A stretch of DNA of 15,808 bases from Rodentolepis nana (Eukaryota; Platyhelminthes; Cestoda; Cyclophyllidea; Hymenolepididae): NCBI GenBank assembly GCA_900617975.1, contig UZAE01001022.1, positions 1 through 15,808 on the forward strand, written 5' to 3'. The notes beneath the pieces were generated by a model that ran no database searches, was not told where the DNA came from, and worked only from the letters and a program-made list of their open reading frames with translations. The translations under genes and the position numbers were made by a program. Below are positions 8,427 through 15,808 of the stretch, in pieces. How positions within the stretch are numbered: position 1 is the first letter of the stretch; each line of letters opens with the position of its first letter.

Positions 8427-8947
8427 ACTTTCATATGCGAACGCGTGGAGAGGATATTGTTGAAGTTTAACGCCTTGTCTTGTGACCGTGGTAATCGATC
8501 GATATTTGAATTAAACCAAGCAAAACTGAAACCTTGTTCAAATTAAAGTAAAAGCATTCTTTCCATTTAAAAAGGGAGCCCTAGTTTTGATTCTGTGAGG
8601 TTTGAAATTAAAGTTTTCCTTGAAAAAAATTGCTGTGCCTACATAATACAATTGCCTCTTTTGCCAAACTTTGTAAATAGTGAGTGAGGTGGTTAGAATC
8701 GTTTAGAAGGCACCACTTCCGTGTCAGCAATCTCAATTGAACTTTATTGTTGCAAGGTAAAATGTCCCACATGGCTTCGAAACCAGAGCCACCTTTACTA
8801 TTGTTCGTGATCGGTTCCGCACATGAGAGAGTTTCATAAAACAGCGAAAATACCAAGAACACCCTGCTGTGTGCGTAAAAAGCATTCTCTGATCATAGTA
8901 CCTGTGTAATTCCAATAAGCCAACGAGTAGGGAATGAAGGTGGGCTA

Positions 8948-9084
8948 AATTGGCAACCTCGACAGCAACTCCAGAAGCACGTGGGCCGAAAGGAGGCTTG
9001 AACTCCGAGGTTTACTCATCTTTAGATCCCATGCTGCAGGAGATGGCAATGGCCACTGTTAGTGCGATCGTTGCCGCTCACCTT
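8948..9084 (-). repeat. Possible tRNA-derived SINE or tRNA-like relic
   Basis: On the minus strand GTTCAAGCC (8996-8988) matches the pol III B-box consensus GWTCRANNC at every position, inside GGAGTTCAAGCCTCC. Upstream, 'CTAACAGTGG' (about 9064-9055) is a weak A-box candidate some 60 bases away, longer than normal spacing. No second copy exists in the window, so repeat status is unproven. Confidence 0.22.
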
Positions 9085-9197
9085 TAATGCTTAGTTATCC
9101 AACCTGCTATCCACCATACTCTTGTTACCCTTTATCTCCCTTTACTCTAAACCATTCTGGCCATAAGGTACTCATTACTAAATGCTCCCACTTTTCA

Positions 9198-9203
9198 TTT
9201 ATT
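9198..9203 (-). promoter_or_regulatory. Possible cullin-3 polyadenylation signal
   Basis: The plus-strand TTTATT reads AATAAA on the minus strand, about 550 bp past the cullin-3 stop codon. It is a short motif in AT-rich DNA, so it could be chance. Confidence 0.25.
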
Positions 9204-9752
9204 GATCAAAATTAGTTTGCCCTCCCTTCTACGATCCTAGCCAGTGTACCAACGACATAGCAACTTCCGAACATTGCTTTAACCATAATCACTATTCTGG
9301 GCAACAATTAATGCTAAAGCCATAATTTTAAGTCAAGTTAATTGTCCATGCGCATCCGCGTACCCCAATAAAGTTCCAATTCACGTCCATCACGACCCCC
9401 AAGTGAAGATCAAGACTTAAAACAGATTCAAAATGAAATCGTATTTTTTACTATGTTAGATAGAGTTTCTTAGGAGACAATTGAACCGGCCTGTGGGCGA
9501 AAAAAGGAAAAGGAGTCACTTGTGTGGAAAAATGGTGCGAATAAATGAGACAGAGTGTAATTTAAGAGAAATTGATGTGTGAAAGAGGACAAAGAAGCGA
9601 CGACCGATATCCGATTTCCAGGATTCAGTTTCAGAACAATGGAGAGACTATATACAAGTAGTCGAATAGGAGAATAAAGAAAAGAAACAAAGTAAACAAG
9701 AGACTGAAAGGGTCATTGTTATCAGAGGCTGTGGTAACAGATCTGTAAGAGT

Positions 9753-10034
9753 CTAAGCGATGTAATTGTACACTTTATGATCATTCTCTGAACGTGCAAT
9801 GAATTCGCGGTTAATGAGAGCCTCAATTCGCTGTTTAATGTCCGTAGAAGTTGGTCGGAAACGCAATTTGAGTTGTTCCATCACTTCACTTAGTAGTTGA
9901 TTATGTTCCATTGTCTTTCGAGCCTTCATTATACGCACGATTGTAGCTTCAATAACGTAACGTCGGTTCTCATCTACTTTGGTTCGAGTCTCCTGCCTCT
10001 CTGGTTCGGTCTCACGGACTGACAAGTTCTTTAC
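9753..10034 (-). CDS. Cul3: Cullin-3, last exon (neddylation winged-helix domain)
   Basis: The terminal exon of cullin-3, the scaffold that links BTB-domain substrate adaptors to RBX1 and an E2 enzyme in CRL3 ubiquitin ligases. It encodes 93 residues and TAG. The segment 'EPERQETRTKVDENRR' is typical of CUL3, where it connects to the neddylation domain. 'IVRIMKARK' holds the NEDD8 acceptor lysine (residue 37 of the exon, codon 9926-9924). The end 'KVYNYIA' matches CUL3 (KVYTYVA) better than CUL1, CUL2 or CUL4. The acceptor with pyrimidine tract TTTCATTTTCTCTTGTTCTTAAG (AG at 10036-10035) gives phase 0, matching the upstream exon and joining as ...HKVK/VKNLSV.... A second AG six bases on would drop two residues. 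The domain is full length and all expected features are present, so it appears functional. Confidence 0.95.
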   Translation of the reverse strand, partial: VKNLSVRETEPERQETRTKVDENRRYVIEATIVRIMKARKTMEHNQLLSEVMEQLKLRFRPTSTDIKQRIEALINREFIARSENDHKVYNYIA

Positions 10035-10639
10035 CTTAAGAACAAGAGAAAATGAAATTAATTGCGTGACGAAAAATAGTCGGGCTATCTTAGATCTAAT
10101 TGGTCAGAGAATACTTCCCATGACGCGGTAAAACACAACTGGGATTTGGTTGATTATCCCACAGAAGATTTTGATAAAAATCCATCCATTAAAAAGAATC
10201 TAATTTTAGATATTTATCATTCTAAATGTGTAAATAAACGCTATACCAGGTATGGAAATAAGAGATGTGGCACTACCCAAGCTCATAAACATTAGATTTT
10301 ACCTTTTCCTATCTTCTATGACCATCTATTGAAGTACCTGATCACGCAACTTGGAATTAATCCAGGCCCCTGTTTTTAAACCCCAACATTAAATTCCATC
10401 GCGATACATATTTGCATTTTATTTATAGTATTCAATGTCTTCAAATTCACCAAGCTCACAAACATTTGAGAACACTGATAACGACATGAGATCAAAAAAT
10501 GTATCTAAAACCTTCCACTTTCATGACATTCCTTTTTAAAATTAAAATTCTCAAAATGTCTCAATAATTGAGCATCAACTCAAGAATAAAATCTAAATTT
10601 TATCAGCCTCAACTGTATACAGAGGAGAAAAGTGACTTG

Positions 10640-10725
10640 AGGGTGCAAGTACACAAGAGATATGTTTTTTTGCTGTGGTGGGTCTCCCACCACCCTACTT
10701 GTGGGTTGTCATCAAGTTGCACCCT
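10640..10725. repeat. Compound inverted repeat (three nested stems)
   Basis: The core is a perfect 8 bp stem with a 3-base loop, GTGGTGGG-TCT-CCCACCAC (10675-10693). Outside it CACAAG (10652-10657) pairs with CTTGTG (10698-10703), and AGGGTGCAA (10640-10648) pairs with TTGCACCCT (10717-10725). The internal loops are asymmetric (17 against 4 bases; 3 against 13), so it is not a good microRNA precursor. It would be transcribed as part of the cullin-3 intron. Confidence 0.75.
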
Positions 10726-11555
10726 TCTCTCTCTCTTCAGGGTGAAGAGTAGCTCTTATAAAATCTGCTGTAAATATTTTACCATCCGAGCAGGTTTCCA
10801 ATTTAGTTTGGATAAAAAATAATGCATTAGCTCTGATCGCAAAATATTTCATTTGAAAGATTGATGCAACATGTCTTCAACCTGAATTTACATAGAATGA
10901 TGGGACAGCTGAGTTATTAAGAAAGCTCAAAAGACATGATTGAACTTGTAAAAAACTTGTGCATCTCCGTTCTATTTAAAATTATGGCATTTGGCTGAGA
11001 ACTTTTGACTCGCCCTCGGATACATAACTACCAACCTCCTTCAAACTTGAGAAAATAATTGTTTGTACTCAAAAGGGAAAGCTATTTACCGCGGTCCCAC
11101 GTACTTCTGACATCACACGTTAGGTCCAAAGATCGACAGACAAGTAATCGAAGTAACAGGCTCTATAAGCACACAGATATATCCCTTTGGTGATGGCACA
11201 GAAAAATACACCAAGGAATCAAATATATACACATACATGCAGAGGGAGAACACGGTGCGATTTCTCTTTCTCACTATCAAAAGCTCATTTTGTTGGTCTT
11301 TTCTACCTCTCATTAAGAGTTAATCTCAGTTAGAGCGATAAAAGCATCTGAAAGCCAAGGGGAGGAGATTTTAAGTGCTGCAAAGTTTTTAGATCATATC
11401 AATTATCATATGTGACGAGGCGATTAGCAGCAACAACAGCAGCAGTCAATTGTGATTCCCAATATACCAAAATTTCCACAGGAAAGCCGTTAGATTTTAG
11501 CGCCAACTTGAAGTGGGCAATAAGCAAAAAGAGGAGAATATGAGGATGGCCTTAC

Positions 11556-11708
11556 TTAAAACAAAGGTCAAATCTGGGTCTCGAGCTGCAATTTGCGCCT
11601 CTGTGTGCACTGATTCCCATAAATGAGATTCAAATTCCCCTGAAGGTTCATGATCACATAATTTGCGATGCAGATTTAAATTGCCCAATGCCAGATTAAA
11701 ACAAACAT
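11556..11708 (-). CDS. Candidate exon or gene fragment resembling serine O-acetyltransferase N-terminal domain
   Basis: The minus-strand open segment has an acceptor-like TTCCAG (AG at 11710-11709) and a donor-like AA|GTAAGG (GT at 11555-11554). The translation 'HLWESVHTEAQIAARDPDL' resembles the N-terminal helical domain of serine O-acetyltransferase (CysE/SAT), whose recalled pattern is (V/L)-W-x-x-I-x-x-E-A-x(6)-E-P-x-L followed by an I-L pair. Here the gap before D-P is one residue shorter. Reading past the donor gives 'SKAIL', which keeps the I-L at family spacing, so the true exon end is unclear. No hexapeptide-repeat catalytic domain is visible anywhere in the window, and the segment has no in-frame ATG. 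It could be one exon of a gene nested in or overlapping the cullin-3 intron, a broken fragment, or chance. The match is from memory of the family and is not proven. Confidence 0.25.
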
Positions 11709-13024
11709 CTGGAATTATGAAAGTTTAAAGAATGGGAAGTTTTACCACTCCCATCGTCATTTTAGCAGAGCGGTTAGCCAGTGCCAGTTAGCATCTAGAA
11801 TTAATATTTAGCCATGACGTGGGAAAGAAAACTGTGTAGAAGTTTAAATCTTGGGGCACAATATGAAATCAAGAAATAGCAAAAGATTCCAGAATAAAAG
11901 GAGTTGAGCAGCTGAATAGGAGAGCAGGATTCGCCAAAAACGTGTTTATTTAAGGTGAACTACAGGTACTATTTGAAAACTGATCAGTGGGAGACAGTAG
12001 ACTTCCGACGGTATCACATAAGCACCAAAACTGCCTCACTCTAAAATATTTCGAAAAGGTAATTATGGCCTAAGATAGTAATAACAGCGGAAGGAATTTT
12101 GACACACATCTTCCTTATTTATAGAAGAAGACCCCCACATACACAACAAAATAACTTTAAGCTGATCAAGACAATGAGCGAAGAATCGAATATCAATAGA
12201 TTCTCAATTTAGCAGAGCTAAACTATTTCGATTTGTGAAAATTCTAAACATGTGACATGCTCTCAAACTTAAGTGTAGTAAAATTTAATGGTCGGCATCA
12301 ATGTTGCTAGAAGATACTAACTTAACCTCAGCAGAATGGAAAACAGACCAACCGTTGCTAGAAAATTACCTCTCCTGTTCGTACACTGCTTTACGTATCC
12401 TTTCTACTCATATTACCTACAGTAGTATCCGAAAAACGCCCTAACTTAAAGCAACACACTTCCTTCGCAGATGGTACCAATGTGCATTCATATCATCAAG
12501 ATAAAGAGTCAATTGTGTTGATTAGCATTAGCAAGTGTGATTAGTCATTTTAATCGTTGGGTACGGAAATAAAATGTTACGAATTTGTATTACCCGATGA
12601 CTTGAATGCTCAAGTGGAAACTGCACTACTGGCGTAATTAAAGACATAAGAGAATAGTAAGCACCTGCAATCTCGCCATGATCCCTAAATTTCTTCCAAA
12701 ATAATAAAAAGTTTAGTCTAATTATATGAATAGCAAAAAAAGACCTAAAGCTGAATAGCATTATTAAAGTTCAAAATGAACGAGCCAAGCAAACACACTG
12801 AAAATATGGTCACACACGTAGTAAAACATGCAAAAATCAATACAATGGTAAAGCTGATTGGCAAATTTGAGCTAAATATAAAAACGAGGAAAAAATTGCA
12901 ATTAGCAAATTATTCCTCCTAACAAAAACCAATTATGAAGACTGCAGACTAACAAGCAAATTTCAAACCAGCTCCATAAATGAATTGTCATGGTAAGCAG
13001 ACAAACAGTCACTTTTGTTTAATT

Positions 13025-13038
13025 ATTTTAAAATACAA
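13025..13038. repeat. Target-site duplication, left copy (repeat D)
   Basis: The 14 bases ATTTTAAAATACAA are repeated exactly at 13368-13381, directly abutting the 5' end (GGGGTGTGCG) of copy D. Confidence 0.88.
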
Positions 13039-13367
13039 GGGGTGTGCGATAGACTCACCTCCACGTGGTGCGCCCTGGGCAACGTATACTCATACGGAAA
13101 AAAAGTCTATTAACCGGCATTTGACTCCTGAATTCAAACTACCATGGCCCGACTATTTGTCATATTCGACCCCTTCCGCAGTACTCACCTCACCTTTTTC
13201 TCTACCTTTGTGTCTGTCCGCCTCTTTTACATCTGTGAATCGCTCTTCTGTTCCCCACCCCTCGATTTTCTGCTACTTTGATGAACCTTCCTTCTGTGAA
13301 GCTCGAAGCCAGCTAAATGGCTAATGATATTCTATCAAAACGCCTGCCATTTGAAATAAATAAATAA
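13039..13367 (+). repeat. SINE-like dispersed repeat, copy D (full length)
   Basis: This is the best-preserved full-length copy, with 5' end GGGGTGTGCGATAGACTC and a 3' tail of (AAAT)n type ('gaaataaataaataa'). An exact 14 bp target-site duplication flanks it without spacer bases and defines both ends of the element. It contains 'cgccctgggcaacgtatactcatacgg', partly deleted in copy B, and AATAAA in its sense-strand tail. It lies antisense in the cullin-3 intron, its right duplication ending 31 bp from the donor hexamer. No open frame is shared with the other copies. Confidence 0.92.
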
Positions 13368-13381
13368 ATTTTAAAATACAA
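13368..13381. repeat. Target-site duplication, right copy (repeat D)
   Basis: Exact repeat of the 14 bases at 13025-13038, directly after the AAAT tail of copy D. Confidence 0.88.
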
Positions 13382-13418
13382 AATGCATAAAAATGGATAC
13401 AAAATGAGCATGGCTTAC

Positions 13419-13926
13419 CTTAACCTTGTGAAGTCGAGAGAAGAACGAGTTATTAACATAAAATACATCCGTAGGCTCAATCTCCTTATTAGCAGCCGTG
13501 GGTTTGGGCTCCTTGCAGAGAATACGTTGGGTGGATTTACTCATGCAAAGGGCCATTAAATTTCGCAGTAGGTCTCTCTCCGGAATGCCCGACTCAACCA
13601 TCAGTTCACTGAAGGTGTACCTACTACGTTGATTGAAGAGCATGAGAATGACCATTTGAAAAGTGGAAACCATGAGGATATACTTCCTCAAAGGTGTCAC
13701 ATCAGAAACCCCAGGACTCCCAGGAAGACCACTACTGGTTGTCGAGGAAAATCGATTAGAAGCAGCAATAACAGAAGAACTAGGACTGGCTTCCAGTGGA
13801 GAGGAAGTAGGCACCTCGTCACTAATGGCACCTGGTATTGGTCCATTGAAAGTGGCTGAGAGTTCAGCATGGCCCAAGTTGGAGTGAAGACTAATTTTAC
13901 GGCCAGTGTGTTTATTTAAGTAGAAC
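13419..13926 (-). CDS. Cul3: Cullin-3, penultimate exon (C-terminal cullin homology region)
   Basis: This exon encodes 169 codons plus one leading base, between acceptor TAATTATAG (AG at 13928-13927) and donor AAG|GTAAGC (13418), phase 0 at its 3' end. It begins 'FYLNKHTGRKISL' and contains 'LGHAELSATFNGP', then 'ILMVSTFQMVILMLFN', the hallmark of the cullin C-terminal domain. 'YTFSELMVESGIPERDLLRN' is the winged-helix A region, followed by 'STQRILCKEPK' and 'FYVNNSFFSRLHKVK'. These match CUL3 in order and character, with 'LHKVK' leading directly to the last exon. The linker between 'FNGP' and 'LRKYILMVSTFQ' is about 50 residues, rich in Ser, Thr, Pro and Gly, and longer than the linker of about 35 residues I recall for vertebrate CUL3. 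The earlier exons (adaptor-binding N-terminal repeats, RBX1-binding region) lie beyond the right edge. Confidence 0.94.
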
Positions 13927-15426
13927 CTATAATTACGCAAATTATGCAGTTAGAAGTGACTATTATACGCAAATGATGACAAGATGGCAATGTTATATCC
14001 CTAAGAATGAAGAAGAGCAGAGTTAACATTACGTCAACAGCAATACTCATAAATATCTTGAACAAATCGTAAGCAAGTTTATTAAAGAAAAGCACTAAAA
14101 TTTAATAAAATGTTAAATTAAACAACTAATAGCGATGAGCCATGATTGACAACTAGTTCGCAATAAAAAATTTATCATTTAATTGTCTGCCATGTCTTTT
14201 GTAAAAAAAAGTGAAACATAGTGAGGGCGAAAACAGCACATTTTTAAAACTCATCAACTAAGATAAATAGAGAGAGCAATAATATACCCTAGATAACGGA
14301 CAAAAAATCAAGATACGCCTTAAAAATTACTTACGCAGAAGTACGATAGGAAGTTAACCCTGAGTCTTCTATGCCTCTGAGTGATTAATAAGCATGAAAA
14401 AATAGAATCTAAGTTGGTCCGCCTTTGTAAAGGAAATACACTAAAAATTCCAAGTGTTGCATTGAAAGGAAAGTAAGAAGTTTAGGTATCAAAAACACGA
14501 TGTTTTGAATATTAAACTTCAAAAATTCATAATAGTCCACGATTCACAAATGCACATATCTTAAAGTCGAAAAAAACAGTCGGTAAATAATAAAATGACA
14601 ATAAAATACCCTAGATGACGCATAAAAAACTTGAGAACCATGACATGATTAGCAATTATTGCATAAATTTTCCTAAATCTAGAAATTGATGAGATAAGAA
14701 ACCCTCCAACTGAAAATAATTCAGATTGGGAATTAATGAAGTTTGATCTATTTGGCTTTAAAGATTAAATTTTTTCGACAGGTGACAGAAGGAAAGACTT
14801 TACTATACTTTTAAACTTATGTGCACCCTCATATGAAAAGCAATCCTACTGGCTCAGAGCTCTGGTCACGGGGCCTGTGACAGCGTAGTTACAAATTAAT
14901 AAATTAAACAAGGTGAAAAGGAAAGCGGAGGAAAATAGCGAAAATACCGGATTCACGAAGATTCTACTGCTGCATTGATTCATTTAAATCAGTACCATTG
15001 GTCTTAATGTCTAGTGCACCGATGAGTAACGGACAAATAGATCCTGACTTGCCAACTTGATTCGACGCACCTACACAAATATCAGCTATACATGAACCAA
15101 TAAATTGATTACTAAATTGTGGAATTTCTATGTAAGAACAAATTCGAAACATGAGACCTAACACCGAATTAAGACAATTCTGTGATATCATGATTAAATA
15201 TTAAAAACCAGATAATTCCACTACTTAATCGAGCTAAAACATGGGAACTTGAAGACAACAGTATAATAAAATTATGGGCTTGATCTCATATCATTTACTT
15301 AACGTCAAAGATTGAGTGGTGTAATCGTCAAGACTATGACAGAATTTTATATAGTTGCACGAATAACTTCCATTTTTATCATCAATAAAACATCTTCGGA
15401 AATTTTATCCTATAGTTCAAATTTAA
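13927..15426 (-). other. Cul3: Cullin-3 upstream intron (partial), no clear content
   Basis: AT-rich DNA upstream of the penultimate cullin-3 exon, with no further cullin exon visible up to the window edge. A diverged direct repeat (14278-14317 and 14598-14638, both around 'ataccctagat-acg') is the only structure noted. A 75-codon minus-strand open frame at 14964-15191 has no recognisable family features and is probably chance. Confidence 0.5.
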
Positions 15427-15808
15427 ATATCTACAGCATTATACTTGGCTCACGAGCCACCCAAAACAGCTGAGATAAACGAATGTAGAAAACTCTATCA
15501 GCTGCTGAGGGAGAAAAACAAAACAGTGGTCCTACAATGGATTTCTTGTCACTGTGGCATTAAAGGCAATGAGCTTGCTGACGCACTTGCTAAGAAGGGG
15601 ACAACGATTTTGCAATGCATGGACCGCCCGATGTCTTTCCGCACAATGAAGGCCTTAATCAGGAGAGAATTCCAGACCTCAAGGTGCAACGAACTTAAAG
15701 CTCCAACAAAGGAGAAACAGTGGACAGTGGCACTCTCTGACATAGCCGACTGGCCAAGAATCGAAGCCATTGCTGAGTTTAGACTACGTACCGGGCACGA
15801 TTGCTTGG
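15427..15808 (+). mobile_element. Non-LTR retrotransposon fragment, RNase H domain (5'-truncated, runs off window)
   Basis: A plus-strand frame is open from the codon after TAA (15424-15426) to the window end, 127 codons. It contains 'VVLQWISCHCGIKGNELADALAKKG', matching the RNase H end of arthropod non-LTR retrotransposon polyproteins (consensus QWIPSHxGIxGNExADxLAK). The catalytic-site His (15550-15552) and Asp of 'ELADALAK' (15580-15582) are present. It is followed by 'AEFRLRTGHDCL', typical of the region leading to the C-terminal zinc-knuckle motif of such elements. The first acidic catalytic residues and the whole reverse transcriptase are missing on the left, where homology stops abruptly, as expected for 5' truncation during insertion. 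It is opposite in strand to cullin-3 and probably lies in its intron. No frameshift or stop is seen, so the insertion may be recent. Clade (I/Jockey-like) is not resolved. Confidence 0.88.

Larger units (their letters stand above)
8427..9752. other. Intergenic region between DEG/ENaC start and cullin-3 stop
   Basis: About 1.3 kb separates the two genes, which are transcribed in the same direction. It should contain the cullin-3 3' UTR on the right and the channel promoter and 5' UTR on the left. A possible polyadenylation signal lies at 9198-9203 and a pol III B-box match at about 8988-8996. No TATA box or coding segment was recognised. Confidence 0.6.
10035..13418 (-). other. Cul3: Cullin-3 penultimate intron
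   Basis: A 3384 bp intron from donor GTAAGC at 13418-13413 to acceptor AG at 10036-10035. It contains the compound inverted repeat at 10640-10725, the acetyltransferase-like exon candidate at 11556-11708 and SINE-like copy D at 13039-13367. In 10035-10630, 10730-11550 and 11710-13020 I see nothing else recognisable, apart from short GCA/ACA-rich sequence at 11427-11446. Confidence 0.8.

Noticed and set aside
8608..8915. Two minus-strand open frames in the intergenic region
   Set aside because: No homology features; they overlap each other in different frames and fit neither neighbour.
10640..10725. Interpretation of the inverted repeat as a microRNA precursor
   Set aside because: Stems are short and separated by strongly asymmetric loops, unlike a microRNA hairpin.
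11427..11446. Short CAG/CAA repeat (agcagcaacaacagcagcag)
   Set aside because: Only a few units and no coding frame; ordinary low-complexity sequence.
13629..13887. Plus-strand open frames opposite the cullin-3 exon
   Set aside because: Antisense shadows of the well-supported cullin-3 coding exon.
14964..15191. 75-codon minus-strand open frame with hydrophobic segments
   Set aside because: No family motif, no splice context, and open frames of this length are frequent by chance in this window.
15549..15770. Minus-strand open frame opposite the RNase H fragment
   Set aside because: Shadow of the retrotransposon frame on the plus strand.

Overview
The window looks like nuclear DNA of an animal, most likely an arthropod. 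It is AT-rich, its protein-coding exons are separated by GT/GC...AG introns of 1.7-3.4 kb, and the two recognisable host genes are a DEG/ENaC (pickpocket/ASIC-like) sodium channel and cullin-3. Dispersed short repeats and a non-LTR retrotransposon fragment fill part of the non-coding DNA. No bacterial-type operons, rRNA genes or intact tRNA genes were seen. I cannot narrow the lineage further from the sequence alone.

Layout. The DEG/ENaC gene lies on the minus strand from about 8426 leftwards, past the window edge. Four exons can be placed: 8426-7696 (N-terminus and TM1), 5980-5380 and 3022-2813 (extracellular domain), and 399-178 (cysteine-rich 'CGC' region). The splice phases at the first two junctions agree exactly (2 nt + 1 nt, then 0/0), which supports the model. 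The last visible exon ends at a GC-type donor. TM2 and the C-terminus must lie beyond position 1. About 1.3 kb of intergenic DNA (8427-9752) separates this gene from the next.

The last two visible exons of cullin-3 are also on the minus strand: 13926-13419 and 10034-9753, with TAG stop, both phase-consistent. The second carries the neddylation winged-helix domain. The rest of cullin-3 lies upstream, beyond the right edge. The 3.4 kb intron between the two exons holds an exon-like minus-strand segment (11708-11556) whose translation resembles the N-terminal domain of serine O-acetyltransferases. It also holds a compound inverted repeat (10640-10725) and a dispersed repeat.

Four copies of one roughly 300-330 bp SINE-like repeat lie in the + orientation (1-155 partial, 2189-2485, about 4315-4641, 13039-13367), all inside introns and all antisense to the host genes. 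Two have clear target-site duplications (15 bp and 14 bp). Two sit within about 25-50 bp of a host 5' splice site. At the right edge a 5'-truncated non-LTR retrotransposon ORF (RNase H domain, + strand) runs off the window in an intact frame.

The channel (membrane cation conductance) and cullin-3 (BTB-adaptor ubiquitin ligase scaffold) are unrelated in function as far as the sequence shows. They are neighbours in tandem orientation, not a functional unit. The least explained items are the acetyltransferase-like exon in the cullin-3 intron, the GC donor with a nearby repeat insertion, and unusual features of the channel (a Cys-to-Leu change, a missing segment between exons 3 and 4, and a long insertion in the finger region).
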